Below, piece after piece: positions 50,407 to 62,674 of a stretch of DNA of 64,000 bases. The translations under genes were made by a program, and so were the position numbers. This DNA is from Sphagnum compactum (taxonomy: Eukaryota; Bryophyta; Sphagnopsida; Sphagnales). The stretch covers positions 11,466,271 through 11,530,270 of the forward strand of contig OZ234499.1 in assembly GCA_965153455.1 (NCBI GenBank), read 5' to 3'. Below the pieces are notes generated by a model. It did no database searches. It saw only the letters and a program-made list of their open reading frames with translations, and was not told where the DNA came from. The number at the start of each line of letters is the position of its first letter. Within the stretch, counting starts at the first letter, position 1.

Positions 50407-51903
50407 ATGCCTGGACTCGCGTTGGGCGATGTGATACCCAATATTGAGGCTGATTCCACCAAAGGGCCTATCAAGCTGCATGACTACATTGACGAGAGCT
50501 GGACGATTATCTTCTCTCACTCTGGTAAATTGGGTTTTGATAATGTGATCGCTGTTTCCTTGTTTGATATTACTGTATCCTTAGCGAATTCCTTGAATGT
50601 GGTGTGCATTATGATTAGCTTTGAGGTACTGTGTTAAATTCAAGGATTGTTGCACCGGTGTGGTTGGAGATGATGATTAATTTTACCTTGAGTGCACTGT
50701 AGGCGATTTCAGCCCAGTTTGCACAACGGAGCTGGGCATAATAGCGGCGTACGCGCCGGAGTTCAAAAAACGAGGAGTGAAGCTGCTCGGTCTGTCCACC
50801 GACTCTGTGCATGATCACTTGCGCTGGATCAAGGACATTGAAGCTTACACGGTATGTACATGATTGTTCTCCTTCAGAAAAATCTTGCACCTCTTCTGTC
50901 ATCTAGGATCTGTTGATATAGATTTTGTATGTGAACTGTGGTTGTGTCTATTTTGTTTTATTTGTTTTGCAGCCAGATGCGCCGGTTCAGTATCCTATTC
51001 TTGCAGATCCTCATCGGAAGATAACAGGAGAGCTGAACATGTTGGACCCCGATGAGAAAGGTCCTAATGGAAAGCCTTTGGCTTCCCGTGCTTTGCACAT
51101 CATTGGCCCTGACAAAAGAGTAAGTTCCAAAAGCTTGAAACGGTATGCAACTATTATAATACATTTGCTTGTTGTTTTCTTTGATCCATGTGATAAGAAC
51201 TTCAACAGAATTCAACAAGTCTACTTTCAAATTAGACTGGAGCAATGGGCAGCAACTAGCAACCCGTATTATTTTTTTGGAGCGAATTTTCGCAACTTGG
51301 AGATTTTGTCTTTCAGAAAATGAAAAAAACAAGAAATATTTTGCAATTTTTAGGCATTTTCTGGGTCGCCACTTGTAGCAGTGCTTTTGGAAAAGTGCTA
51401 CAGGCCACCCACTAGAGTCGCCATTTAATGCTGATTGATGCTGCTGGGAATCCTCGCCAGTGGACCTACTTGAGGAATTTGAAAAAAAAAACCCCTGGTA
51501 GCAATGGAGCTCGTAGACTCTGGGTATGTCATTACAGATATGACTCTTTGTTTTGCATGGTTGGAACTAAGTTCTGGTAAGTGGACGTGGTGGTGGTGGG
51601 TACTAATCCTAGTGCATGGAACTTTTGATCTTGTTCTTTGCGGAATTGCAGCTGAAGTTAAGCTTCTTGTATCCGGGAACAACCGGTCGAAATTTCGACG
51701 AAGTGTTGCGAGTTCTGGATTCACTCCAGCTTGCATCCAAGCAAAAGATTGCAACCCCTGCGAACTGGCAGCCGGGCGAGCCAGTGGTGATCTCGCCGTC
51801 TCTCTCAGACGAGGAAGCCAAGCGCCAGTTTCCGCAAGGCTGGAAAACCATCAATCTACCCTCCGGCGAACCCTACTTGCGCCTCGTCAACCCTAAAACC
51901 TAA
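50407..51903 (+). CDS. PER1: 1-Cys peroxiredoxin, copy 2 (four exons, altered active-site motif)
   Basis: Exons are 50407-50524, 50703-50851, 50973-51119 and 51652-51903; the frame is complete, 221 residues, with the same splice phases as copy 1. It differs from copy 1 at nine residues, among them Pro39 to Ser, Thr43 to Ser and Gln75 to His, so the active site reads SHSGDFSPVC rather than SHPGDFTPVC. Cys46 and the conserved arginines remain. Thr/Ser exchange is allowed in peroxiredoxins, but the proline of PxxxT/SxxC is close to invariant, so reduced or altered peroxidase activity is likely (inference). Introns are intact GT-AG. The shared upstream promoter is shorter than in copies 1 and 3. 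Confidence 0.92.
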
Positions 51904-54900
51904 AACCCTAAAGACAAAGCACGCCCATAGACCTATTCCTATAGAAGGATGAAAACAAATTTGGAGGCAATAACATTTTGGAGTAGGTATATCTAAAGAC
52001 CCAAAGTATACATAAGGCCTATTCCTATTGGAGGATGTAAACAAATTTGGTGTAAATTTTTGGGGTTTTTGGTGGAGTATTTATATTACCTTTTTTTTTG
52101 GGTGAGGTGATCACTAACTAGATATGTTGAAACTTTGAATATTGTGTGCGTGCCCAAAAACTTTATTTTGTTTGTGCACAAATACTCTTTTTTACTTTAA
52201 AAACTTTTTGCCCTAATCCACGGGTGAATATTTTGTATACCTTTGTGCATGCGTGATTGAGTGGTTATGATTTACATTTTGGTTTCAATATAAGTATGTA
52301 ACTGAATAGCCTTTGTGTGTGAGTTGTAGCATTTTCATTAGGTCTATTAACAAAAATGAATTTGTTTCTATTAAGGTCGGATATATGGAACAAATTTTTA
52401 TTCATTGTTAAACATTGCTTGTATGATGGAATAAAAATATTGAAATACACATGTGACATGCACATTAATGACTTTATGTATAATTCACATGAAATGCTCC
52501 ATGGTAAAAGCTGGAGTTAATTTTATTGATTTTAGGGTGTTTTTCACATATGAGGTTAGGTGGCATTGGTGATGATCTGGACTCTTGGTTGGTAGAAGAT
52601 GTTAAACTTGGTGCACAATGTGTTTGGTAGTTAACATTAGATTTAAGTTTGAAACCTAAACTTTAAGCTTTTTTAGTTAATGTAAAATTGGAATAAGGAC
52701 CAAATATATCCATTTTACATAGGATGGTCATCATGTTGGGGCTTGGTCCCACCAAGCATCACACTTATGGGAAAAAAAAGGGGAAAGAAAAAGGAGCAAA
52801 TGGAGTTAAAGCTATGGCTGTTATGTGAACGGCCATTTTTGTTTAAGCATCAATAGAGGCTGCAACAAGTAGCATTGCCTTCCTTCATTTGTGAGTGAAA
52901 ACTATCTTGTGCAGTTACATTTTATGATTACTACTATCAGACACCTTTTTCAAACAATACTAACACTTATTTTGTTGATAATCTTTTTTAATGATGAACA
53001 ATTTAGCACATTAGTGTGCATCATGATTTAAATGTATAAAAATTGGAAGGAACATCTTTATTTTAAAAATCTTTTAATAATAAGTAAATTCTTTCAATAA
53101 AGAAATTTTAAAATAAATTCTCAGAGCCCTCGAAATTTCTTTTAAAAATGAAGTTTAAAGAAAGGGAAAAAGAGGGGGGGGGGGGGGGGGGGGGTTGTAA
53201 AACTGCTTGCTTGGAAAATAAATAATTCTACTTTGAAAAATGTGCATCTAAATAGCTTATTAAGCCATACCACAATTTATTATTTTTTCTTTGTTTTATT
53301 AAAGATATAAATTGATGTACCATGGCAATGGAAATGGTTAACTATTCATTATTTCTTAAAGAGTCCAATCACACTTGATGTGAGGGGCCTTAATTCTAAC
53401 ACCCCTAACACCTACTTAACATTTTTATAACCTAGAATATAATATAAATAAGCTTCCATCAACCATGATGGCAACTAGCTCACATGTTGTGTCTTTTCAC
53501 ATGATGATGGTAGGACCTAGGTGTAGGCTAGACTAACATAATATCTTTTCAAGTTTGGCATCTCGCTACGGAATAATTATTTTATTTTGAAATTTTGATT
53601 TTGACGCAATTTTTTTTTTAATAAAATTTTTGACAAATTTTCATTTAAAATTTAAAATATTTACATGTTAATCTATCACCAATGTTTTAAACAAACATTT
53701 TGTTTCACAGCACAAGTTTTGGTCCCAAATCCTCCCTTGCAAGAAATATGGCACTAATCACTAACATACCATTAGGCACCAAAAAAAGGTTTATTTTAAA
53801 CATTTACTATATACACAAAGTCAAAAAGAGAAAAAAATTAAAAACTCTAATGGCAAAACAACACAATTTTTCACTGGGCTACACTATTAGGCCCATCAAA
53901 GGTGTCGAACAAAGCTCATTAGGAGGTGTTTAGTGGCAAAGGAGAATTTTGAAATAGCTCAAGAAGAAGGGACTATGAAATTTTGGCTTCACTAAACGAT
54001 AATTTTTTAAATGTTCATGTAAAAGTAACCTTAATTTTCTAAGAATTTGGCATTTGAAAACATCATATAATTTCAAATAGAAATTATAACATTGAAAAGG
54101 TGTTACGGTATAGACTTAACACGTCATCATGACTGACACATGAATCATGAATGCTCCAAGAAAGTCTTTGGTGATGTTGTTTGGTCATTCATTTTTTCTC
54201 ATTTTGAACTTTGTGTAGTAAGTTGTGTTTTCTCTTTGTGTTCATTTTTTGCTCACTTTTTTTTCTCTCTGATTAATTCTTTGTATGTTGTTCAGCCACA
54301 CAACATTATGTCCAAAATTAATCCTATAAGTATTGGGTTTTTTAAAAATCCAATTAAAAATCTTCATGCATTTTAATATCTTAATGCTATATTGTTAACA
54401 TTAAAATAACATCTTATGTACTTTTTTCGTGTCCCTTTCTTTTTTATTAAAAAAATCAAGGTTTGTGATCACAACATGAAACACAAGATTTGAAATAGTA
54501 CTACTAGTTTTCATTTTCCACCAAAATTTGAAATTTTTACACATATCTTTTTTCATGGATGCCAAAAATTATACTAATTTTATTTTTACAAATGAAAGGC
54601 AACCAACAGGAAAGAAACTTAAGTATTATAAAAGAAGATAGAATGAGGGTGCAACATTAAGGCAGGTGGGGGTGCAATCACACTATACAAGCCCTAAGGG
54701 GTGTAATACATGCTTAAGTTTTCATGTTTGGAATTGATAATTTAATTTGGTGTTGAAAGTAGATTTTCTTTTTGTATATTAAGGTTCATAATATATCATT
54801 GGAACACATGAATTAATTTGAAAAAATCTTGTGAATAAAAAACTTTTAAATACATTCATTAAACAATGTAATGAGTGTTTTTTAACACTAAAAGGATTTA

Positions 54901-56056
54901 TAAATAGACTTCAATTTTTCTGAAAATTACATATATCTTAAAGAAATTTCCCTAAACCTTGATATAATAATACAAAGAAAATTTTAAAAACTTCAAAGAT
55001 ATTTTTTGAAGATTTTAAAAAATATATTCTAAAACATATTCTTCCAGAAGTAATCCCGAAAGCACGCGGATGCAGATCATGTTATTTCATTTACACTTGT
55101 GGGCCAAAACAAGTTTAAAAAAACCAAAAGAAGGTGTTGAAAATGATTGAAATTTACAAACTATAGCATAAATGTTTTATTTTAACAATTTAAATATGGT
55201 AATCATTTCTATTTGTGTTTTATGTCAATTTAAGTACATTGAGAAATTAAAATTGAAATTCATTTGATTTAATTTCAAGTTTTGGTTTCAATAAAAAAAA
55301 ATTGAACTTGAACAACCATTACATTAGTTATAGTTAATTTGGCAAATGATTATGTTTAAGAAGTTTTTTAATAAAACAAATTGATGGTAAAAAAGTTAAA
55401 ATGATAGTAACCTATTACCCACATTCAAAAAACTCTCACAATTAAAAAGTTGTGGAATTTTAAAAATTTGAAATTTGAAATATATATTTTAAATATCTCA
55501 AATTTCAAAAGCTTTTTACCACATGTAATAGGCTACTGAAATGTACATAACATATAAAGCAAGATTGTAGCTTATCATACAAAAAAAACTAAAGCTTAAA
55601 TTAATTAGCATATATCGGCGTGATTTGAAATTGTGATCATTTTTCAACATGAAACACATGATTTGGTAGAATCTACACAATTTTTAAAAATACATAGTTA
55701 TACGACAAATGTTAACACAAAACATGTGATGTATTTGGGTAATTATAAGTATTTTTAGTAACACATTATTAGAAAATTCTTTCAAAAATTGATTTCTATG
55801 GAATAATCAAAAGGATTACAAAAAGACCCATAGTCCTTTTATTAAACAATTTCATTGGGTTTTAATAATTCATTTAAACCTAGCTACACTAAGAATAAAT
55901 AAATAAATAAATAATTGCACAAGAACTAACTTCACACTCCACAACCCCAAGTATTTTGTTTTTGACAAACCAAAAAAATCAAAGGAAATTGTGATAAAAG
56001 TTGAAGCAACAAAAGAAATGGAATTAATTTGTACAAGAATTGCACAAGAGGTCCAC
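51904..56056 (+). repeat. 3' flank of peroxiredoxin copy 2, duplicate of 20970-16851 (inverted) and partly of 60521-62674
   Basis: It is collinear with the copy 1 flank to its end at gtccac (56051-56056), where segment X begins shortly after. A run of 21 G at 53174-53194 replaces about 50 bases found in the other copies. About 40 bases near 53363 (atcacacttgatgtgagg...) are shared with copy 3 but absent from copy 1. No coding sequence is supported. Confidence 0.85.
53174..53194 (+). repeat. Poly-G tract, 21 G
   Basis: A pure G run in the 3' flank of copy 2. The matching position of copy 1 (about 19643-19660, other strand) is an interrupted C-rich tract, and in copy 3 it is a mixed G-rich string near 61838. 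It is either a real slippage-prone tract or a sequencing artefact. Confidence 0.8.
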
Positions 56057-56067
56057 GATTCCTATAT

Positions 56068-57074
56068 AAACATGTTCTACAGAGAGTCACATTTCTAAAT
56101 TCTGTATGTAGAGTTTGATCTGTTGTTGTTTAGCTTTATAAAAAACTACTGCTTCAATTTTGAAAATATTTTAGGATCAAAGGATCCACGCATTCTGGTT
56201 TTTTGGGCCCAAAAAAATCAGAATCAAAGAACCACTGGTTTGAGCAGATTATTTTTGAAAAGAATTCAAACTACTTGTGGTTTTCATGAAGGAACCAATA
56301 TCAACATTTTTTAAACTAGAGAAATTTCTCCAAACAGCAAAATAAAAAATTTAAACATTCAAAGTGAAGTGATTTTGAATTTGAAGGTTTTCATAGTAAA
56401 AAATGAGGAAAAAAAAGAGTAAACATTAGGGTTATTCGTAAAGTCTTGCGAGTAGGGGTGAGAACGATGGCATCAAACTTGTAACTAGGAATGACAATTT
56501 TACCAAGAAAAAAAACTGGGACCCATAATAGTTTTTTCCAACAATTTTGATTGTAAACTTTCATCATGTCTTTCCTTTTCCTTGAGTGCCTCCATTGGTG
56601 CTACATATGTTTTCACTGCTCCTACTTGTACAACTAGTATAAGTACTCTCAAACCTTCTGCATTATATATTAATTTCGACATTTCATACTGAGATTTCAT
56701 AAAATTTGATGACTTTGCCTGACAAAGGGGATAGGGGGTGAAAGTAAGGTCAAAGACAGGGTGAAAACAAGGTCATTTTAGGAATAACTCTATTGTCAGA
56801 TTCTATATTCGATTTTTAGTGTGTAGCCACAAATATAGAACGTTGATTAATGATTTATACTCCACATTTGATTTATGGCCAGATTTGAGTAAATCTTCGT
56901 AGGGGATGACCACCTTTTTAAGAACATCTTTCTATGGATGATAGGCTAACCACTTAGGCTACATAAGTAAATTCATGGATCTGGTGGTTATGAAGGTGGA
57001 TATTTCATTTCTCCATTTTTCCTATAGCTATGGCTAATGTACAAGAACTGGCTCTTTTGATAGTTTTATGGTGT
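56068..57074 (+). repeat. Segment X', undisturbed duplicate of 36826-36723 plus 24252-23355
   Basis: It contains the Helitron-free version of the insertion site around 56165-56180 (ttgaaaatattttaggatc). It has no supported gene. It joins the copy 2 flank to the upstream region of copy 3, showing that copies 2 and 3 arose as a tandem pair. Confidence 0.85.
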
Positions 57075-58153
57075 TGTCATAAAAAACAAGGGGAATACTT
57101 TCTGCAATGTGCACATCCCCATTGTTGGACATCCATGGTCTGAAGTATGTTTCTGAAACTTTTACTAGATCATGACAATTTTGATTCAAATATTATTCTT
57201 TTTCAAGATCCTAAAAGACATCTAAGTTCTATGGCCTTAATTCAATGGACCATAAAGGATCAGGCACTCATCTTGATTTCTTTTCTAGGAGTCAACAGGT
57301 TGTTTTATGTGGGTGGCAGCTCATACCCAACAACAGAATCCCCACAGAGATTAATTCTACTATTTCAACATGGTTTAGTCTTAGAGATTGGATAGAAAAT
57401 CAAGGCAGAGTTAGCCAGTTCGAACATCACTACTTCCCAACATCCCCTCAGTCCTAAAAACCTCCGGAGGTCCCACTAAACATCAAGTACTCTTCTCAGG
57501 ACAAAACACATTCGATACTTAATTTAAAATCCCTAGAAACATCATGCATGAACTAAACCACACAACCACTCCAAAAATCCTAGACACGCTCATCCTTTCC
57601 CTTGTGTTGGTCCCTACAGAAACACATGCAACAACTCTAGACCTTTTCTTGACATTTTTAGCACAATGGAAGTTTTTTCGTCAGGATTCTTCTAATTTAG
57701 TCCTCTTGATCAAGTTCTGTTTCTACCTATTCACCACATCCCAAAATCAAAAATTTGACCACACTTTTGAGTCCTACAACAAGTCCAGTAACTTAACTTA
57801 ACTGTTCTTTCATCACACCCCAACACCTCTCTTCACTTCCTCAACCTGCTTTAAATATCCTCTTCCTCATCTCATTTCTTTGCTTCGCCAAAATCCCCCT
57901 GCCAATCTTCTTCTAGAAATATGATCCATAGAGCTCCTGAAGCATTTTCATTGAGCTGCAGAGATTGCATTCCATCTTAGCAGTTAACCCACCAAATTCC
58001 CTTCGTCATCACCTGCAAAGCAACAAAACACACCAAATACATAAACATATTAGAAGTAGATTTTCCGACGCCGTTGAAGCACCGCACCGCCAGCAGTCCA
58101 ACTGCAGTCTAAGTTAAGGATTGTAACCTTCATCCACAGAAAAACAAATGACA
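57075..58153. mobile_element. Insertion splitting the MITE-like element upstream of copy 3; possible solo LTR
   Basis: This 1,079-bp stretch interrupts the tip of the TIR element: ttttatggtg lies before it, and gtgcattcacac after it, whereas copy 1 reads through. It begins TGTCAT and ends ATGACA, the TG...CA form of an LTR. The flanking bases (ggtgt / ttgtg) are not a clean duplication. It has frames of about 60-85 codons without a recognisable domain, and C/T-rich sequence after 57800. Confidence 0.4.
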
Positions 58154-58155
58154 TT

Positions 58156-58353
58156 GTGCATTCACACTTGATGTTAAGTGGGTAAAATGAAAATCTAGGT
58201 GGCATCTTAAGCGGTACTCAATGTTAAATGGGCCTTAGCTTAATGTTAAGTGAATTTTAACATAAAATGTTCATGGTAAGTAGGTGTAAGTCCTAAATGA
58301 CTAGCGTGGTGTTAGAGGACTCAACACTAGAGTCATCAAGTGTGAATTGCACC
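58156..58353. mobile_element. Short TIR element (MITE-like) upstream of copy 3
   Basis: It starts gtgcattcacacttgatg and ends caagtgtgaattgcacc. It occupies the same place relative to the gene as the element at 23152-23354, so it was present before the duplication. Its outermost 5' bases are separated from it by the insertion at 57075-58153. Confidence 0.65.
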
Positions 58354-58432
58354 ATTAGAACCGTGGCTAGGCACCGTATGAACCACTGGGGGTTTGATTC
58401 TGATAACCGCCCAAGGCTGGTTCCAAACCTTC

Positions 58433-58725
58433 AAACCCTAACGACGCGCGTCTCAAAGACAACCAAAATTGAGAATCGAGGGTTCCGTTTTCGGCGTTCC
58501 TGGGACGACGAAAGAACCGTTGCGTACACGGAGCAAATCCCGAAATAATAGTTTCCGTATTCTCAGCGAATAACGGAAGAAGAAAACGGAGAATTGAAAG
58601 ATTTTTGTAGATTTCGCCTTGAATGCAAAAGGCCAGCCTGGACTCAAATTGCATCCTCCTTCATTTCCATGCTCGATTTTTGCATGCGAAGAAACGGTTG
58701 GCACCTGCATTTGCAAAAACGTGGC
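58433..58725 (+). promoter_or_regulatory. Promoter-proximal motifs of peroxiredoxin copy 3
   Basis: A telo-box AAACCCTAA (58433-58441), an RY-type TGCATGC (58681-58687) and the ABRE-type ACGTGGC (58719-58725) are conserved. The G-box position of copy 1 reads CACCTG (58702-58707). The transcription start was not located. Confidence 0.5.
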
Positions 58726-59035
58726 GACTCTCCGACGGAGTCAAGTTGCAAATTCGACGCCGATTGCAAAACAACAGCCACATGGCCGCCGTGCATTTTC
58801 TGCCTCACACGCAGGCCTCAAATTCAATACAAACTCTTCATGATAAAACCCATGAGCCATCTCGAACTTGTTTTTAGAAGAACAAGAACAAGGGCTCTGC
58901 AATTCTGTTGTTCTGAAATCATATTACGTTATCTGCCGCACACAAACTTGTGGGTATTGAGGCTGCTGCTTCTGCTGTATCAGTACATTTCTGCCGTATT
59001 GGCTGTTTGCAACTCGTCTCACTCTTGCTTTCATC

Positions 59036-60520
59036 ATGCCGGGACTCGCGTCGGGCGATGTGATACCCAATATTGAGGCTGATTCCACCGAAGGGCCTAT
59101 CAAGCTGCATGACTACATTGACGAGAGCTGGACAATTATCTTCTCTCACTCTGGTAACTTGGGTTTTGATTACGAGATTGCTGTTTCCTTGTTTGATCTT
59201 ACTGTATCCTAAGCGAATTCCTCGAATGTGGTGTGCATTATGATGAGCTTTGAGGTACTGTGTTAAATTCAAGGATTGTTCAACCGGTGTCGTTGGAGAT
59301 GATGATTAATTTTACATTTTGAGTGCACTGTAGGCGATTTCAGCCCAGTTTGCACAACGGAGCTGGGCATGATAGCGGCGTACGCGCCGGAGTTCAGAAA
59401 ACGAGGAGTGAAGCTGCTCGGTCTGTCCACGGACTCTGTGCATGATCACTTGCGCTGGATCAAGGACATCGAAGCTTACACGGTATGTACATGATTGTTC
59501 TCCTTCAGAAAAATCTTGCACCTCTTCTGTCATCTAGGATCTGTTGATATAGATTTTGTATGTGAACTGTGGTTGTGTCTTTTGTGTTTTTTTGTTTTGC
59601 AGCCAGATGCGCCGGTGCAGTATCCTATTCTTGCAGATCCTCATCGGAAGATAACAGGAGAGTTGAACATGTTGGACCCCGATGAGAAAAATCCTAATGG
59701 AAAGCCTTTGGCTTCCCGTGCTTTGCACATCATTGGCCCTGACAAAAGAGTAAGTTCCAAAAGCCTGAAACGGTATACAACTATTATAATACATTTGCTT
59801 GTTGTTTTCTTTGATCCATGTGATAAGAACTTCAACAGAATTCAACAAGTCTACTTTCAAATTAGACTGGAGCAATGGGCAGCAACTAGCAACCAGTGTT
59901 TTCTTTTTGGAGTTAATTTTCGCAACTTGGAGATTTTTTCTTTCAGAAAATGAAAAAAACAAGAAATATTTTGCAATTTTTAGGCATTTCCTGGGTTGCC
60001 ACTTGTAGCTACAGGCCACCCACGACAGTCGCCATTTAATGCTAATTGATGCTGCTGGGGATCCTCGCCAGTGGACCTACTTGAGGAATTTGAAAAAGAA
60101 ACCCCTGATAGCAATGGAGCTTGTAGACTGGGTATGTCATTACAGATATCACTCTTTGTTTTGCATGATCGGAACTGAGTTCTGGTAAGTGGACGTGGTG
60201 GTGGTGGTGTTGGGTTCTAATCCTAGTGCATGGAACCTTTGATCTTCTTGTTCTTTGTGGAATTGCAGTTGAAGTTAAGCCTCTTGTATCCGGGAACAAC
60301 CGGTCGAAATTTCGACGAAGTGTTGCGAGTTCTGGATTCACTCCAGCTTGCATCCAAGCAAAAGATTGAAACCCCTGCGAACTGGCAGCCGGGCGAGCCA
60401 GTGGTGATCTCGCCGTCTCTCTCAGACGAGGAAGCCAAGCACCAGTTTCCGCACGGCTGGAAAACCATCAAGCTACCCTCCGGCGAACCCTACTTGCGCC
60501 TCGTCAACCCTAAAACCTAA
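59036..60520 (+). CDS. PER1: 1-Cys peroxiredoxin, copy 3 (four exons, altered active-site motif)
   Basis: Exons are 59036-59153, 59334-59482, 59603-59749 and 60269-60520; 221 residues, same intron phases as the other copies. It shares Ser39, Ser43 and His75 with copy 2, and has private changes including Leu6 to Ser, Phe to Leu in KLSLLYPG, Ala to Glu in KIETPANW, and Arg and Gln to His in the C-terminal AKHQFPHGW. Cys46 and the [10 protein letters not shown] core remain. It differs from copy 1 at fifteen residues by my count and is the most diverged copy. Intron 3 contains a 117-base segment with splice-like borders and an open phase-0 frame. Function as a peroxidase is likely but possibly weakened. 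Confidence 0.92.
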
Positions 60521-62674
60521 AACCCTAAACACAAAGGACACCCATAGACCTATTCCTATAGAAGGATGAAAACAAATTTGGAGGCAATAATATTTTGGAC
60601 AAGGTATATCTAAAGACCCAAAGTATACATAAGGCCTATTCCTATTGGAGGATGCAAACAAATTTGGTGTAAATTTTGGGGTTTTTGTTGGAGTATTTAT
60701 ATTAACTTTTTTTTGGGTGAGGTGATCACTAACTAGATATGTTGGAACTTTGAATGTTCTGTTTGTGTGCCCAAAAACTTTATTTTGTTTGTGCACAAAT
60801 ATTCTTTTTTTACTTAAAAAACTTTTTGCCCTAATCCATGGGCGAATATTTTGTATACCTTTGTGCATGTGTGATTGGGTGGTATGAGTTACATTTTGGT
60901 TACAATATAAGTATGTAACTGAATAGCCTTTGTGTGTGAGTTGTAGCATTTTCATTAGGTCTGTTAACAAAAATGAATTTGTTTCTTTTAAGGTTGGATA
61001 TATGGAGCAAGTTTTTATTCAGTGTTAATTGCTTGTATGATGGAATAAAAATATTGAATACACATGTGACATGCACATTAATGACTTTGTGTATGATTCA
61101 CACGTAATGCTCCATGGTAAGCTGGAGTTAAATTTTATTGATTTTAGGGTGTTTTTCACATATGAGGTTAGTTGACATTGGTGATGATCTGGACTCTTGG
61201 TTGGTAGAAGATGTTAAACTTGGTGCACAATGTGTTTGGTAGTGAACATTAGATTTAAGCTTGAAACCTAAACTTTTAAGCTTTTTTAGTTAATGTAAAA
61301 TTGGAATAAGAAGGATCAAATATATCCATGTTGCATGGGATGGACATCCTGGTGGGGCTTGGTCGCACCAACCATCACACTTACGCAAAAAAGAAAAGGG
61401 GGAAAAAAAAAGGAGAAAATGGAGTTAAAGCTATGGCTTTTATGTGAAGGGCCATTTTTGTTTAAGCATCAATAGAGGCTGCAACAAGTAGCATTGCCTT
61501 CCTTCATTTGTGAGTGTGAAAACTAACTTGTGCAGTTAAACTTTCATGATTACTACCATCAGACACATTTTTCAAAAAATAAACACTTAATTTTGTTGAT
61601 AACCTTCTTTACTGATGACAATTTAGCACATTAGTGTGAATCATGATTTAAATGTATAAAAATTGGAAGTAACATCTTAATTTTAAAAATCTTTTAATAA
61701 TGAGTAAATTCTTTCCATAAAGAAAATTTAAAATAAATTCTCAGAGCCCTCAAAATTTCTTTTAAAAATGAAGTTTAAAGTATTTGTCAAAAGGAAACAA
61801 ACTTTCCCCTGCTCTTTTAAAAAAAAACAGGGAAAAAGGGGACGGGGGTGGGAAGTAAAACTGCTCACTTGAAAAATAATTAATTCTACTTTGAAATAGG
61901 TGCATCTAAATAGCTTATTCAACCATACCACAATTCATTATTTTTTCTTTGTTTTGTTAAAGATATAAATTGATGTACCATGGCAATGGAAATGGTTAAC
62001 TATTCATTATTTCTTAAAGAGTCCAATCACACGTGATGTGAGAGGTCTTAATTCTAACACCCCTAACACCTACTTAACATTTTTATAACCTAGAATATAA
62101 TATAAATAAGCTACCATCAACCATGATGGCAACTAGCTCACATTTTGTGTCTTTTCACATGATGATGGTAGGACGTAGGTGTAGGCTAGACTAACATAAT
62201 ATCTTTTCAAGTTTGGATCTCGCTACGGAATAATTATTTTATTTTGAAAATTTGATTTTGACGAAAAAAATTAAAATTTGATTTTTTGACAAATTTTCAT
62301 TTAAAATTTAAAATATTTACACGTTAATCTATCACCAATGTTTTAAACAAACATTTTGTTTCACAGCACAAGTTTTGGTCCCAAATCCTCCCTTGCGAGA
62401 AATATGTCACTAATCACTAACATACCATTAGGCACTAAAAAAAGGTTTATTTTAAACATTTATTATATACACAAAGTCAAAAAGAGAAAAAAATTAAAAA
62501 CTCTAATCGCAAAACAACGCAATTTTTCACTAGGCTACACTATTAGGCCCATCAAAGGTGTCGGACAAAGCTCATTAGGAGGTGTTTAGTGGCAAAGGAG
62601 AATTTTTAAATAGCTCAAGAATGGACTATGAAATTTTGACTTCAGTAAACAATAATTCTTTAAATGTTCATGTA
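60521..62674 (+). repeat. 3' flank of peroxiredoxin copy 3, direct duplicate of 51904-54030
   Basis: It is collinear with the copy 2 flank (tgatcactaactagatatg near 60723, cacaagttttggtcccaaat near 62368) and ends at aaatgttcatgta (62662-62674), after which the sequences differ completely. No gene is supported. Confidence 0.85.
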
